Assembly (NCBI GenBank): GCA_963978545.1
Contig: OZ021727.1
Span: 18,798,743-18,862,742, forward strand
Length of the DNA stretch: 64,000 bases
Direction of reading: 5' to 3'
Source of the DNA: Linyphia triangularis
Taxonomy: Eukaryota > Arthropoda > Arachnida > Araneae > Linyphiidae
The notes under the pieces were generated by a model, which ran no database searches, was not told where the DNA came from, and was given only the letters and a program-made list of their open reading frames with translations. This document shows, piece after piece, positions 1 through 13,825 of this stretch (position 1 is the stretch's first letter; the number at the start of each line of letters is the position of its first letter). A program made the translations under genes and the position numbers.

Positions 1-3000
1 ATGTACATGATCAACGCCATAAAATATATTTTATTAATAAACTTTACTATTAAACTATTAATAAGTATATATATTCATTAGTAATTAAAATTCGGTAAGA
101 AATAATTGACATATTGCCATTACTTTAACCAAGATGTTAAAATTGTCATTAATGTATAAATAACAATAACAATAATCGTCAATAGTTGAACTTATAGTAA
201 CCGGTTTTCTAAATCGAACCATGAAACACATTACTGATTCGTAATTACATTCATATACCATTTATAAAAATTATTTCATTTAAAAAAAAATTATGTGTGT
301 GAGTTGAGTTGTTGTGTGAAAGAGCTGTTGGACTATTTTCCTAATTTACTTCTAAACATGCCAAGTTAACCCTGAAGAACCAATTCAGTGTTTTCGAAAT
401 TAACTTTAAATTACTTAATTCTTCATCAAATTTAACGCATCCATAATATTGATGTTTTGGCAGTTTTGTTTCAGTACAAAAAGAAAAAAAGATGTCCAGA
501 AATCTTCGCTTTCACTCGTATGTTTTGCTTCATTTGCTATCATTACCATTAATCCTCTTCGATTCACAACGAATCTTAAACGAAAACACCCACAAGTTTG
601 TTTTCCTAAAAATTCGTACAACGACATTTTCAAAATTACAGTTCTGAATTAATAGCTAATATAACAAAAATAAAATCATTCTAAACCGTCTTTATCCTGT
701 TCGAAAACAAAATGGCTAATCAAAGAGCGCTTGTGTTTAGCGGATGGTAGTTTTCAAAAGCCATCCACTTTGGAATTAACATCTACCGTTTTTAAAATCC
801 CTCTAAATTGTTATGATCTTGCTTAAACATTTAATTTTCTCCTTTAATCCATGTGTTTTGATCCTGTCTGACTTGTTTTTCTGCAGGTGTGGAAAATCTA
901 AAGTAGCCTTGAACCTCCCTTTCATTCTCTTGTTGAATTGTGCCATTCCAAGACGGCTAATCCTCCACTAATCCGCTTGACCATGGTTTATGCTTTTGTT
1001 TTTATGGCATGCGCCATTCACGAGGGCAACAGCATCTAAAATTCAGCCTCAAATTACATCACTTATCAAGGGTAACCGAAATGATCTGCTTATATGGTCA
1101 TTTTTGGGAAAAGAATTCAAACGTTTCTGTAAGCTTCGTGACTATTTTTAAAAAGGTAATTTTAACAGAAAGCAAGTGCTAATTTTTAAAAAAATATTTT
1201 GGATCATATAATAACTAAGTATATTAACAAAATTATAAGCAAATGATAAAGAATGTGTTAAATATAATCATATTAGCTGAGGAAAAAACATTTTCACAAA
1301 GCTTCCCACTCCATTTCAATCAATAGTAATTGTGGGATCCAAAAAAATCGACTGCTGATAATATATGCAACCTTACGTGTTGAATTTTATAATTTTTTTT
1401 ATGAATTAATGTATCACTAAATGATACATCGTTTTCTGATGTAAGTGAATAAGCACAATTGTTTTTTAAATAAAACTGTGCTCAAAGTAATTTTTCCTGA
1501 ACGTGAAATCAAAGATATTTTGAACATTAAAAAAAAAAGTATCAACTAAAGAAATTTGTTTTATATTAACATAAATAGCCTATATAATAACTAATATTCT
1601 CTTGTCAAAATAGGCCAAATCTATTTAAAAAAACTTGTTAAAACTAACAATATTTTGTTACATACAATAGGCAAAATTTGGCTTAAAATATAATTGACAT
1701 TATATTATTATATTTGTAAGAAAATATTGCTAAATAAGTTTTTAAGCATTGAAAGCCAAATATTGCTAAAGAATGGAGAATGCAAGGGTTTTAGTGATTT
1801 AATTCCAAAATGTTTGTCGTTATTTATGTTTCAATGGAAACTTTCATTAGGAGAAATTGAAAGCTTTAAAGAATACGAGAATGAGATGTATTTATAATTT
1901 GAATAACATACCGACAAGAAAGCACGAATTTTATCATATTTGCAGATCAGAGTAAAAAACGATTAGCTTTGTAAGATAAAATCAAATTAGAAAGTTAGAC
2001 AATAAAAGTAAGATCTGAAACGCAATAATTGCTAAAATGCATACTGCAAGTAGCTGTAAATTGGGAATTCTTCGACAATAAACAGCGGAGCGTGCATTAT
2101 TTAAGAATCATGTAATCTCCTGTTGTTGACTACAAAAAATAAACTGTATTTTACGTCTGATAGAATAACTTTCCGAGTGTTTAAAAATGAACCCCCCCCC
2201 CCCCTCCACAATTAATAAATACATTTTCGATTATTAAAAGTATCTGTTAAAGAGGTGACAGAACAACCCCCAAAACATAGCATCCCATCCAGGCGCGTAG
2301 CCCGCGGGTGGGTAGGGGGATTTTTCCCTCATGAAATTATAAGTGGATCTCCTATGATCATAGATCCAATATGAATTTAACACATCGATATATTTTTTAT
2401 TTTTTTACTAATTTCATGAAGTTTAATACTACAAGTGAAACGATGGTAATTTGATGAAGGAGATTAAAAATTCCAAATTAAGACAATTCTTTTCAACAAT
2501 AGTGACCACTTGAAAAATTAAATAAAATAATTTACAAGCATAGCCATACAAAACATGAGTTCACTTCTAGGCTGCATTTTTATGCAATGTCCTAATTTTT
2601 TAGTTTTAATCAATATATTCTATGCTAAGAGGTATTTTTATGTTTATATTGAAAGGCTTTATCACCAGGACAATGATGCACTTGCAATCATTTACTAATG
2701 TTAGCATAGAAACAGAAACGTTTTGGCCTATGTTTTGTTTCAAAATCCTTGTTGTTTCTGAATGTGCTTCTCATTGATTTCCAATGCAAACCTAACTCAT
2801 TACATAGTTTTTATACGTAATAAATGATTGGATTCGTAAAATTTTTTACTTGTTAAACTTTTTACTTGTTGTGTTTACTTGTTGGGCGTTAAGAAAAATT
2901 CCAAAGTATAATTATTAATTATGTATATGCGAGATTGAATTTAAAACTTAAATTTCATATCACAACATTTGATTTCATATCCACTCAGGAAATAATTTTC

Positions 3001-3233
3001 TGACTACGCCACTGACCCCATCCTCGTAAATAATTACTATCCTGGTACAGACAAGTTTTATGCAAACTATACAATGTTGACGAGTATGACTTTTATAGCT
3101 TGTATTTGAAGCCCGCTTTTTAGAAAGCAATGTGATACAGACGCACATAGATTTTCGCAATGAACAAAATTTCAATGTCTATTAGTATAAAACATTAATA
3201 AACACCAAAGTCGAATGTTAATAAGAAAGATAA
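1..3233. other. AT-rich intergenic DNA, no gene seen
   Basis: No ORF here has codon structure, splice sites or family motifs that I can support. A C13 tract lies at 2192-2204, and a short GC-rich patch at about 2290-2330 resembles repeat debris. The rest is low-complexity A/T. Confidence 0.6.
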
Positions 3234-3237
3234 TTAA

Positions 3238-3972
3238 GGGATCTGTCTACTTTAGATGCAAAAAAAACCCCGCTATTTTTATTAATTTTTTTTAAAGACT
3301 ACTGTTATGTTTATTGATATAAAACTTGTTAGGCTGAACAAAAACATTCGTAAATTACTAAAAAAAAAATATATATATATTGATTTTAACCACTTTTTTA
3401 GTGTGAAAATGCCAGGTAAACAGGAGTCATCAAAAAGTAAGTAGGTGTGTGCTGTTGAAAAAATCTGAACAACAGCTCATCCGAAACAAAAAAATTTAAT
3501 GATTTTAGGTTTGGTGGGACAGTGGCTATATCCCGTACCTCTAATATTAATTTATATGCAAAAAATAACAAAAATAAATTAATTAAAAACTTTTTTTTTT
3601 TTTCAAGTTTTTTTCCAAAAAGAAAATAGTAAAAATAAAAATTCTGCTATAATTCTGGTCCGGGATAGTGATAAATGTACAGAATATGTGGTTGAAATTT
3701 CATAAGGATCTGTTCAGTAGTTTCGAAGATTTTTTCAACAGCATATCCTTTTGAGGACTCCTGTTTACCTGGAATTTTCACACAAAAAAAGTGGTTAAAA
3801 TCAATATTTTTTTTTTTATTATTATTATTATTTTTTTTTTATTTTTTTTAATTTACGAATGTTTTTGTTAAGACTAACAAGTTTTATATCAGTAAACATA
3901 ACAATATTCTATAAAAAAAATATATACATTAATAAAAATAGGGTGTTTTTTTTTTTTTCATGCATCCAGCCC
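3238..3972. mobile_element. TTAA-flanked inverted-repeat element (MITE), 735 bp
   Basis: The left 230 bases (for example the block around 3400-3430 containing GCCAGGTAAACAGGAGTC) reappear inverted on the right around 3755-3775. The tract with AAAACTTGTTAG near 3322-3333 is likewise mirrored near 3877-3887. The inverted arms start GGG after TTAA at 3234-3237 and end CCC before TTAA at 3973-3976. TTAA target duplication is known for the piggyBac and Kolobok superfamilies. No transposase is encoded, so this looks like a non-autonomous derivative. Superfamily assignment is inference. Confidence 0.75.
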
Positions 3973-4465
3973 TTAAGGTTAAAAAAAAAACAAAAAAAAC
4001 AATGGAAATATAAAAACATTTTTTCATTCAATGGCTATATACCTAAATTTAAAATTAGCAGCACCCACCAACTTTGGCATAAATAACTTTGGTCCTTGAA
4101 ATAAAGGGGCCAAAAGCAGCCACTCAAAACACAAATTAGTGTAAGGATTAAAAAAAAAAAAGAAAAAAAAAGACATTTGAAAATGTCTTTATTTTAACAA
4201 GGTGAAATCCGCTTAAAATATCCCACTTTAGATTGAAGACACGGCCAGTGGCCATATCTCTCAATGATGGAGACCAACGACTTTGGGAATTGATAACATG
4301 GGACTGATCACATCTGCCGAGGTCTCAAATAAGGAGAGGGCACGACTTGGACACGTGTAGGACCTACTTCGGAAGGGCTGTCCTTACAACGCAGACGCTG
4401 TTTTATTGAAAGGGGTCGGATGCATAGTGAGATTAAATATTACGAGGCAGCTTTCTATCTGTATC

Positions 4466-5050
4466 AGCTGAACTTGGGTCTGAATGTCCATCTAAGGGCC
4501 ACTCTAGTGGCGAACGCGAGCCACCGTTTCAGTCGCCCAGATACGCCATTCGAAGCGGAATATGCAGTCCTATGGAGCGTATTATACCGAGCCACTGCTG
4601 TGGCAAGAGGTTGCGTCTGTCGCTTGTGGCGCTCAGATCCTAAAGGAAACATGCAGTCCTATGAAGCGTATTATACCGAGCCACTGCTGTGGCAAGAGGT
4701 TGCGTCTGTCGCTTGTGGCGCTCAGATCCTAAGGGAAACATGCAGTCCTATGAAGCGTATTATACCGAGCCACTGCTGTGGCTAGAGATTGCGTCTGTCG
4801 CTTGTGGTGCTCAGATTCTAAGCAAAACATGCAATCCTATGGAGCGTATTATACAGGGCCACTACTGTGGCTAGAGGTTGCGTCTGTCGCTTATGACGCT
4901 CAGATTCTAACCGAAACATGCAATCCTATGGAGCTTATTATACTGAGCCGCAGCAGTGGCCAGAAGCGGTGGAACGTGTTCGCCACTCGAGTGGCTCTGT
5001 ATAATAAGGCCCTAAGCAGGCTGTAGACTCGGAGTTCAGTTTCCAGCTGT
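4466..5050. repeat. Imperfect inverted arms bracketing the 89-bp minisatellite
   Basis: Bases 4496-4531 (GGGCCACTCTAGTGGCGAAC...) match the reverse complement of 4962-4996 with a few mismatches. Weaker mirrored matches extend outward (GCTGAACTTGGGTC on the left, ACTCGGAGTTCAGT on the right). This suggests the minisatellite is the interior of a mobile element, but I see no clear target duplication. Confidence 0.5.
4562..5000. repeat. 89-bp minisatellite in a GC-rich island
   Basis: The phrase ATGCARTCCTATGRAGC starts at 4562, 4651, 4740, 4829 and 4918, giving a period of exactly 89 bases over about five copies with a few substitutions each. Because 89 is not a multiple of 3, apparent ORFs of 60-121 codons here change frame every unit and are not evidence for protein. 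The surrounding 4200-5060 block is clearly GC-richer than its neighbourhood. Confidence 0.9.
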
Positions 5051-5055
5051 GACAT

Positions 5056-7039
5056 AAACGCGTAGGCAGATGATGGTTGTGAAAGACTGTATGGTATGTC
5101 TTGGAGTTGACTCAGTTTTCGCACACACATAAAAAATCTGAATCATTTTGTAAATGCAGTTCCTCTCAAAAGATAGAGAATGACTTGACTTCTGGGAAAT
5201 GTTTAAGAGAACCGATTGAACATACTGCTTGACAATTGTACTTCACCCAAATAAGCAATGCGATTTTGTAGTACCTATTAAATAATCCTATATGAATCGT
5301 GCAAAAAATTATAATCAACTATATTTAAAATTATAATAACTATCGACTTATATATTTTGGCTTCGACATCATCATGAGCTTTCTACTTTGCGAAAAATTA
5401 CGATTACCGATTTATTAAAGCCCAAATTTCTGATAATTATAGTTTGGGGGTACTTAAGGTAACATGAGTCGGTTAATTTGTGAAGTAGCCAATTGTGCGA
5501 CATTTTGCCATAAAATACACATCTCGGTTTTCCGTTAGTTCATCCGAAAACAGAAAATTGTACCTTTTGAAATAACAAAACTGCTGAAGAAATCCTATTT
5601 AAAGTCAGCAACACATTGATTAGCGTATCTATTGACAAAGATATATTAGATTCTATTAACAAAGTTTCTATATAGTCGATAATCAGGAACTTATGAATCA
5701 AACTTTCTGATTTTAGTATATAGTGGTTTTTGTATACAAAAGTTTCTCTTCATCATCCGTGTACCGCATAAATTTCAAAATAATCTACTTTAAATTCATT
5801 GATATTTAGTCGTAATTTATGCAATGATGCAGAAAATACAAATATCTATAGTACGTACCCATCTATTCAATAACAAGAAAATCTATTTTTTTTAAATCGA
5901 TTAAAAAAAAATCCCCTTTTGCAACTTCAAACATAATTAATAGTTCCCCTCATTTCGAAATTTTTTTCTGATCGCCATTTGTAGTGATCCGCACCACAAA
6001 AATAGAAAATCAGAAAACGTAAAATGTTTTCTCCAATTAAACTGTGCATATAATTAAGGGAATGGCATTGGTAAGCAGCTTTAATAAACAAAGAAAGTGT
6101 CACACTCAATATTAATTTGCTTAGTTAAATATTCTAAATCAAATTATAAAAAGAAAGTTATCTACTTAGCCTCCTTCCTCCCTTCCCCTCTTTTTTTTAA
6201 CGTGAATAGTTTAATTAGCACCCGTTTTGCTTGGTCTACAAAATAGACGATACAGACCCAACGATTTCAGAGTCTTGTTAAGAATTTTATCAGCAAGACA
6301 TTTAACAAACAATTTTTTAAATGTCTACTCACTTCCACCTTTAATTTTTACACATTAAAATATATAAAAATTATGAAAAAGACTACAAATAGTTTCTAGT
6401 AAATTTAGTTTGATTTGCTAGAATATCTAGATACGAAAGAATACTGTTAAGAGTGTAATTTTCGAGATAATAGTAAATGGCACTGTGTGTAAATAAGTTG
6501 TGCATTAAACTTATCTTTGTGGCCATCATTGTGGTTTAGTTGTTAATGTGCTATCTTTCCATTCAAGCTGATGGGGTCATAAAACAAACTCAGTAATTTA
6601 GGACTGAAAAGAGTTTAAAAATTTTCATTGTATATATGGATGGCACAAAACTGGCCAAGGATAAGGTGTAGTATATAGATAGGTCTCATGTTCCTTTCTA
6701 TTTATTATACGAGCTTAATAAAGATATATCATTACCAAATAATACCGTAGAGACATAAAAAATACTCATTAAGGAAAATACAAAGAAAAAATCAGTATTA
6801 AACCAGAAAGTAAACTATGATGAACTCGAATATTAAACGTTAGAGAAATTACGAAACGCGAAAGAAATATAAATTAAATTGAATATCTAAAATTAAAATG
6901 ACCTTTAATAATTGCAAACCGGAATGAAATTCCTTCTAGAACAAATCCCTCCACTTATCAAAATTCCACCAAACTTAATATCCCACACTTTTTATCAAAA
7001 CTGAAACTTACACTTAAACACAATTACCAATCACACAGA
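5056..7039. other. AT-rich intergenic DNA, nothing recognised
   Basis: No coding, RNA or repeat signal that I can support; ORFs are short and lack codon bias. Confidence 0.5.
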
Positions 7040-7852
7040 TATAAATTTTAACACGCGGGACAGATCACGTAGGCTGCTCATGCAATTTGGGGAAGGCCTC
7101 TTCTTATCAGCCTCATCATCTTTCCCAGTTGTTTCTTCCACACACAAAATTGACCTATCCGAGTCGAAGGACACATCTCCCGAAGAAGGTATAAAAGATC
7201 AGATCCCGGATCAAGCGCTCTCACTTCGAACCATTATCTTCCCGAGGAATGTACTCCAACATCCATCTGCGCCAGTTTCTCAACTTCACGCTTCTCAACC
7301 CTTCCAGACGTGCTCCATAACATCTCGAGATCTTCTGAAAGTCTTCTAAATATCCTAGAAAACAATTACCATCTATTTCCTCTAAGTCTTGTTTAGACTA
7401 AGTAGCGATCAAGCCAAACTTTTTGAACTTGGCATCAACTTTGATCAAGCCTAACTTTCTATCAAAGAACTCACCGACAACTTTCCGAGTCCTTTCTTAC
7501 TTGCATACAGCCTTATTTGTTGGTGGTACCCAACTTTGCTGAAGAACTTCTTCTAAAGAACTTTGCCGTCAGTCTTACTTCCTTAGCACATAATCTTCTA
7601 ACTGTTGGTGGTACATCGATCTTCCTAGCAATCTTCGTCCAGCGTGGATTCCTTCGAATATTACAGCCTGACGCCCTTCGTGTGGCCGACTTATGCGATT
7701 AGCGGAGTGCCTTAGTTGGAACCTGGCGTTTGAAAGGCGTTTCTTGATTCATAATCTCAGTACTGCTAAAGGAAGTCGGCAAGGGAACAGCGGTAACGTT
7801 CTAGAACTGAAAGTACTCACCCAGCTGCATCACGTACCTTGAAGAGAGTAAG
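7040..7852 (+). promoter_or_regulatory. GC-elevated block with TATA box and terminal splice donor
   Basis: This block differs in composition from its AT-rich surroundings. It holds a good TATA box, TATAAAAG at 7190-7197, with a plausible start site near 7220, and at its right edge a strong donor (AGA/GTAAGT, intron start 7848). Two ORFs (7080-7349 and 7517-7702) have no recognised domain. It could be a promoter with a long non-coding first exon, or a solo LTR of a retrotransposon. I see no matching second LTR in the window. Confidence 0.3.
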
Positions 7853-7854
7853 TA

Positions 7855-9595
7855 CAAATGAACATAATTTTTTTTACTCTGCCCTACCACTATCGGATTC
7901 ATTCTTAGAAAACACATCTAAAAAAAAAGTCCTAAATATAATAACCATAAAAATCAAGTCCATGCGACAATCAAAAGTCAAGTTTTCTAAGGATGAAACA
8001 GATTAGCGAAGAGTACATTTTTGAAATCCTTGGACTTGATGCATTTTTAGTTATGTAGACTGTAATAAATTTGTGTTAGTTGAAAATGTTATCGGTTAAA
8101 AGCTGCTCTTAAAAGCTGTTTAAACTTGCTTTTAATGATGATAATCTCATTCCGATGATACTAGATTAGATCCATTATGAATGAAAGTTCCTGGTTTGAT
8201 ATCACTTTTATCGTCAAATGATAATATTCATTCATATAATGAAAAAGAGTGCATTCCACAGGAAGCGATATTGAATCACTTACAATATTGTTTACTGTGA
8301 AACATTCATTGGATCTGAAAAAAGCAAATGCAAACTTTTTCATTTTGCTATGAATATATATTAACGTTAAGAAAATCCGAATACAATTATTATATTTTAA
8401 AAATGTTTGCTAATTGAAATTGATTTTACATTGAGGCTTCTTTTATATATATTGTACTTACAAATTTTATTCTTACATACACTCATTGCACGAAAAATAT
8501 GTAATGCAGTAACGTATTGTATATTTTGTTCTAAAAGAAAAAAGGATAAAATTTTTAAGCAATTTTTGCTACTTGGTTTATATGTTTAAATTATGTTGTA
8601 GAAGACAAAGAAGTTTATTAGCTCATTTATAATTTGGACCTATCTGCAAACAACCCTGAATTACGGGAAAAAAAGGTTTAATTATGATTAAAAATTGAAA
8701 GTTTGATGAAAAGTTTAATTTTTTCGGATATATGTTCATAAAATTATTTCAAATAGTATAAAAACAATCGAACTTAATTTTTATGCATATAATTGAATTA
8801 TTCTCTATATATCCTTTATTTCAGTTCTTTAAACTATTTAGCTAAAAAACGGAACAGAGCTAAATGCCTCTATGATCACATTTTGTATTTCCAATCAAAC
8901 AAAGAAAAAAGACACTAAAACTAGTAGAATAAAAGCATTTCTCAAAATACAATAATTAAATTTCATAAACGAAATATTCTCCTATCAAAAAGAGAAAAAA
9001 AAAAGAAGAGCACTATTTAAGTGGCGCATTAGATGTCCATTATCATTATCACAAAATCGATCAGCATCCAAACATCTTCATAATACAGTTCCGTATTAGA
9101 CAATTCCATCCAAAAGTTTTCAATCTAACCAGCACAAAATCCGTTACTTATTCCTAAAATAAATTTTAAAACCACTTATAAAAAGATGTGCCAAAGTTGC
9201 TCAATCTTGTTTTTTCTCGTTTCTTATCACCAGAATTCAGTCTATTCAGTAAATAAATCTGTCAGCGGTTTGTCTCGGAAAAGAAGGTCGTGGCTGATCA
9301 GGTCCTTATAGGAACGTCGACTTTGACTGTAGATTCGATTGCGTGCTGACATAAATAATCAGTCTTCTTGAAGGTTATCTATAACTTTAAAAGGGACAAA
9401 TGAAGAAAGGTTGATGCTAAGAGAAATGGCTGATGCGTTAGATAGACAAAAATGCGATAAATCGCAAAAAATAAATAACTCGTAATGTATCATAAGATAA
9501 AGTTTCATCTACACAGCGTATTACCACTGTTTTTGTTATAAGCTAAAGTTATTTAACATTGCTGAAGAAAAAGTCTTAGTAAGGATAATTCCCTA
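7855..9595. other. AT-rich intergenic DNA, nothing recognised
   Basis: No supportable gene; several stretches above 75% A+T with scattered short ORFs. Confidence 0.5.
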
Positions 9596-9959
9596 TACTC
9601 GCCATGTTACGGTCTTCTAACCCAGTGCATTTAGAAACTACTTTGTATAAAACCTTGAAATTTGATGAGGAGGTACGAAAATGATCACTTAATGAAATGA
9701 CATAATTTAAAAACTAAAGTAGAGTTTTATATATTTTATTTAACATTTGAAATTCTTGCGCCAATGCATATGCAGGGGCTCCACCTGATTTTGTCATTGG
9801 CTATTTTAATTTTCATTTGTAATAGATAAGACATTAAATTAAAACAATTTATGTTATTTTACTGAGTGATCTTTTTTGCTACATACTTACCAAATTTCAA
9901 GGTTTTAGACAAAGTAGTTTCTAAATGCACTGGACTAGAAGATTGTAACATTGTGGGTA
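9596..9959. mobile_element. Tc1/mariner-like MITE with about 70-bp TIRs
   Basis: The left end (TACTCGCCATGTTACGGTCT and onward to about 9670, including CAGTGCATTTAGAAACTACT) is mirrored at 9890-9959 with few mismatches. The element is bracketed by TA on both sides (TATAC... and ...GTATA). Long TIRs, a TA target and about 364 bp without coding capacity fit a Tc1/mariner-type MITE. Confidence 0.75.
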
Positions 9960-10616
9960 TATAAGAAATTATAGGACTTTCTTTTAATATACGATTACGT
10001 TTTAATACTTTTCATTACCAAAACATTGTTGACTCAATAATATTATTTTAACCCTTCAGAGAATAGTGTAGCATATTTGCTACACAATTTGAGAGTTAAA
10101 TTTGAGTAATAATTACTACATTTTATTGCAATTTGAAATAGCAATTAATTTTCTCAGCCATACTAAGATTGCTTATACCCAAAAAAAGTATTTTTTATTA
10201 ATATTTGCTTTATATTAAACATCAGTTACATGACAGTTGTATCATAAGGAAAAAAAATCATACACAAGAGGGTTATGCTTATTATAGTCTTGAACTTGGC
10301 CAATAGTTAGATTGAAAAAATATAAATCAAAGCATTGAGTACTAAAAACCAATTGAAATGAAATCTTACTCGAAAAACACAAGGCGCGATAGGACTCAAA
10401 AGTTGAAGATAATCACTACTTTTTAATGCTCCTTTCTATTCTGGTATGTTCTTTCACATTTGGATAGAGTAATTTCCTTCAAAAAGAAGATAGCTTTATG
10501 AGTGTTAGAAGCTCCTTTTTCCTAATAAAGTTCGATGCCAAAATCAAAATTTCTTACGTACATGCCGCTATTAAGCCAATCTTTCGATAAAGAAAGAGAA
10601 CTTACGTTATTCATTG
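9960..10616. other. AT-rich intergenic DNA
   Basis: No supportable feature. Confidence 0.4.
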
Positions 10617-11247
10617 TGGGCCGAAGTGAGTTTTCCAAAAAATTTAGTTAGGAATTTTAAGGATACTTAAAAAAAATTCGGGAATATTTAGGGATAATTC
10701 CAAACGTTTTAGGGATAATTTTAAAACATTTAGGGGTATTTCTTTAATATCTGACAGAAGCTCTTAACACAAACATATTCTTTCCAAAGCTTAGTTCAAT
10801 CCCGGCAAAAAAAAACCTGCCAATTTAAAAAAAAAAAATTAGCGTCAAACAACTTTCTAGCAGAACAACAGTTCTACAATCAAATAATGTACTATTTTGA
10901 CAAACATGCTTATTGTATTAAATCCCCTTATTTAATTTTCAAGCAACATTCGAAGTACTTCAAAAATAATATTACTTCAACTTTAAAACTTATTCTACAA
11001 GAATTTAGTTCAATTCGAAATAGTTTGTTAATAATTGAAATTTTAATAATTTATTTTCTTCTCTAGAGGTATATAAGGGGTTTATTTTTCAGCGGGTTTA
11101 GATTAAAATCGGGGAAATTTCAGTGCTTTTAATTTTTTTTTAGGAATTAGCGAAAAATGTAAGTACAATTTACAGAATTTAAGGGAGAAACAAAAGTTTA
11201 AGGAATATTCGGAATTTTAGAGCGAATGCGACCCTTGCATTCAAAAC
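10617..11247. repeat. Interspersed repeat family R4, copy 1
   Basis: Starts near GGGCCGAAGTGAGTTTTCC, runs through repeated phrases of the type TTAGGGATAATT and ends near GCGAATGCGACCCTTG. The same order of motifs recurs at 51640-51770 (right part only), 57105-57789 and 58030-58612. The ends carry short mirrored GGG/CCC-type sequences, so a non-autonomous DNA element is likely. The flanks CATTG/CATTC may be a diverged 5-bp target duplication. Confidence 0.6.
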
Positions 11248-12266
11248 AACAACAAAAAAAAAAAACGAGGGAATAATTTTCCATAATATATCAAAAACTT
11301 ATCCTTTTTCTTACGTACTTTATTTGACTACATTATTTCAACTTACGTCGCTATCAAACAATGTTCACATAACATCAACATCAATTAAACAAGTCACGTT
11401 CATTTGCATCGTAATTGCGTGAGGCGTTACGCATTTTGCAGTAGAAGCGTCAGAATAGGGAGTGTTTGAAACCTGTTGACCTTCAAAGAACATTAGGAAA
11501 GACTTCTTGACAGTCAATGAAAACAGTTCATTCTCTTACAGCATAAACAACTACTTTCATAATACGAAATGTGTAATGGATTTACGCTGGGATTTACTGA
11601 ACATATTTATACTGGAATCTGGTGTAGATAAAAAATACCTGTCGTTTTTCGGTAAAGAGTCCTCATACGGTGGACTCTTGTTTTTTATACACTAGAAAGG
11701 GTTCCGATGAAATATCGTATTGTTGATCTTAAGCTTCCCCTTCAAACACACCTTATGTTTTAAAAGTCCACAAAATTATTAAAACACTTTTTTGGCAACC
11801 TCCTACAGTTACTAATCATTACACTTTAAGCAGTTGACAATCAGGGTATTGAACAAATAACAATTTTCTGAGAGAATAAGCTGAATCATCTGCAACTTTT
11901 TTCTCTTGGTCCAATAATTATTTTCAATGATTTTACCATTACACACTTTTCCTTCAAAAACAGTAAGCAATCCAATTAGCTTCCTTATTGAGTTAGTATT
12001 TATAAATTTCAAAACAACTCACTTTTCACAATTCACATTCTTGCGTCACATTCCCAAATAATAAAATATATAATTCAATTAATAGAATCTAACGATTTGA
12101 ACATTCAGTATAACAGTCAAAAGTACTTATAAACGAATTCATCGGCAAAATATTGATCTTCAACAATGGCCACAGGAACAGTTTTTCTATCACATGAGCA
12201 ATTGAACAAAATAAAAAAATGTCTCAGTGGCAATATTCATCTGAAAACTACTGCAATAACATTGAG
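11248..12266. other. AT-rich intergenic DNA
   Basis: No supportable feature. The ORFs at 11507-11695 (+) and 11812-12012 (-) have no splice context or recognisable motif. Confidence 0.4.
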
Positions 12267-12446
12267 GTTTGGTTTGTACGCTCAACGACCCATATTTATG
12301 CCCAATGACGGCTAATCAGGCCGGGACCAACAGCTTAACATGGAATCCGAACCACAAGCAACACCCATGCCTAACCCAGGATTCGAAACCGCGGTACTTT
12401 TGGCATGCGAGGCCCGAGCGCTAACCTCACAGCTGTCAGATTGTAA
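12267..12446 (-). mobile_element. tRNA-derived SINE, family S2, copy 1
   Basis: Read on the minus strand it has an RNA polymerase III B-box-like core (GGTTTCGAATCC) followed by a non-tRNA tail. It is flanked by a 13-bp target duplication CAATAACATTGAG at 12254-12266 and 12447-12459, which is the signature of retrotransposition. Related copies are at 19934, 55100 and 56515. Confidence 0.85.
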
Positions 12447-12861
12447 CAATAACATTGAGAAATGTTACACGTGTTTTTCCAAATCACTAGGTAATTTTTA
12501 GCAACTAGTATCCATTTAAAGATTCTATATTTTATATGAACTTCCACTAATCAATGACCTAAACAATAAACAAAACATATAAATATATAAATATATATAA
12601 AAAAGAAAATTTAAAAAAAAAAAAGAAAAAGAAAAAAGAAACGAGTTATGAAGGTCCGAAAAGAAGAAAATCCACACTCCTCTAAAACGTCTATTGAGTT
12701 GACGCACCCGCCTTACCCTAGCTCAGTGGCCTTACCTGGTTTTACGTCTTTCACCAAGGTTAAGAAGACACGAGTTTTCGTCCGAAATGAGCTGTATATA
12801 TGATGAGGTTTGTCCCAGGTATAAAGTAAGCTAGACAAAACGAAAAGGATTAGATCATAGC

Positions 12862-12888
12862 AGTCAGTCTGTATTGAAAAGCTGCAAA
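12862..12888 (+). other. Candidate 5' non-coding exon of the 73-aa gene
   Basis: An arthropod-style initiator TCAGTC sits at about 12863 and a near-perfect donor (CAAA/GTAAGTATC) at 12889. A TATAAAG motif lies about 40 bases upstream. The next good acceptor on this strand is at 13825. The exon has no ATG, so it would be untranslated. Association with the downstream exons is inference from strand, distance and splice-site quality. Confidence 0.4.
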
Positions 12889-13825
12889 GTAAGTATCATA
12901 TATCACTCAATCAAAGCTGCGGTGAATTCGGTGTATGGTCTAATTATTATTCGTAATTTAGTAGAGCTATTGCGCCTCAAGTAATTTGAATTAAGTCAAC
13001 TTATCCTCGCTATCTTTCAATAGAAAAAATGCATGAAATACACCCAACTAGTATTTAAGAAGTCGTTGATATTTATAGCATCAAATATACCAACTATTAT
13101 ATAAAAGTCGTTGATGCTTTGTAACTTTCACTATTTTAAAGAAAACGGAGATCTAACTCGGATGTATTATTTTTACACCTGCTTTTTTTTATCAATAACA
13201 TTGACATAATTCAAATGGCAATTGATTTTTACCCAACATCTAAGCTATGTTTATCACTAAATAATATGCGTTAATGATATTAGCTGTTAAAATAATTAAA
13301 AAAAAAAAGCGAAAAACTATCAAATATAATTACAGAGCCAAACGAGCCTATATCATAATTGGTCAACATTACGGGTGAGTTGAAAACCGAACCCTACTAT
13401 CATTGTAGTCTCTGAATAATGCTCGCTAAATACTTTTGAAGTTTTTGAATGGGTTACAGTGTTACGATTGGATAGAAAACAAGACATAATCTGCAATAAA
13501 ACAATGATCGCCAACTTTGGACTTGTGCTCATTTAGTCCAGACCTGAAATACAGATAGGCAATTAACGGCTAACATAAATGATAAACCTAAGTTCAAACA
13601 CTATTCACTCTATAAGACGTAAGGTTCCTTGAATACCTGTAGTATGTACCAAAAACTTGGCGAGTTCATACATCTTTTCATGTATCACCCATTGCTGTAG
13701 ATCTTTTACTTAAAAATAGAAAGTTTTTCAAAATCCGATTAATCTCTTAGACTCTGCATGTTTTTGTCTTGTTGTTAAGGTAAAAATTATCTTTTGTTTA
13801 TAATTTTATTTCTTCTCTCCAACAG

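Noticed and set aside
4420..5026. ORFs of 121, 61 and 82 codons
   Set aside because: They run across an 89-bp minisatellite and change frame each unit; no splice or start context.
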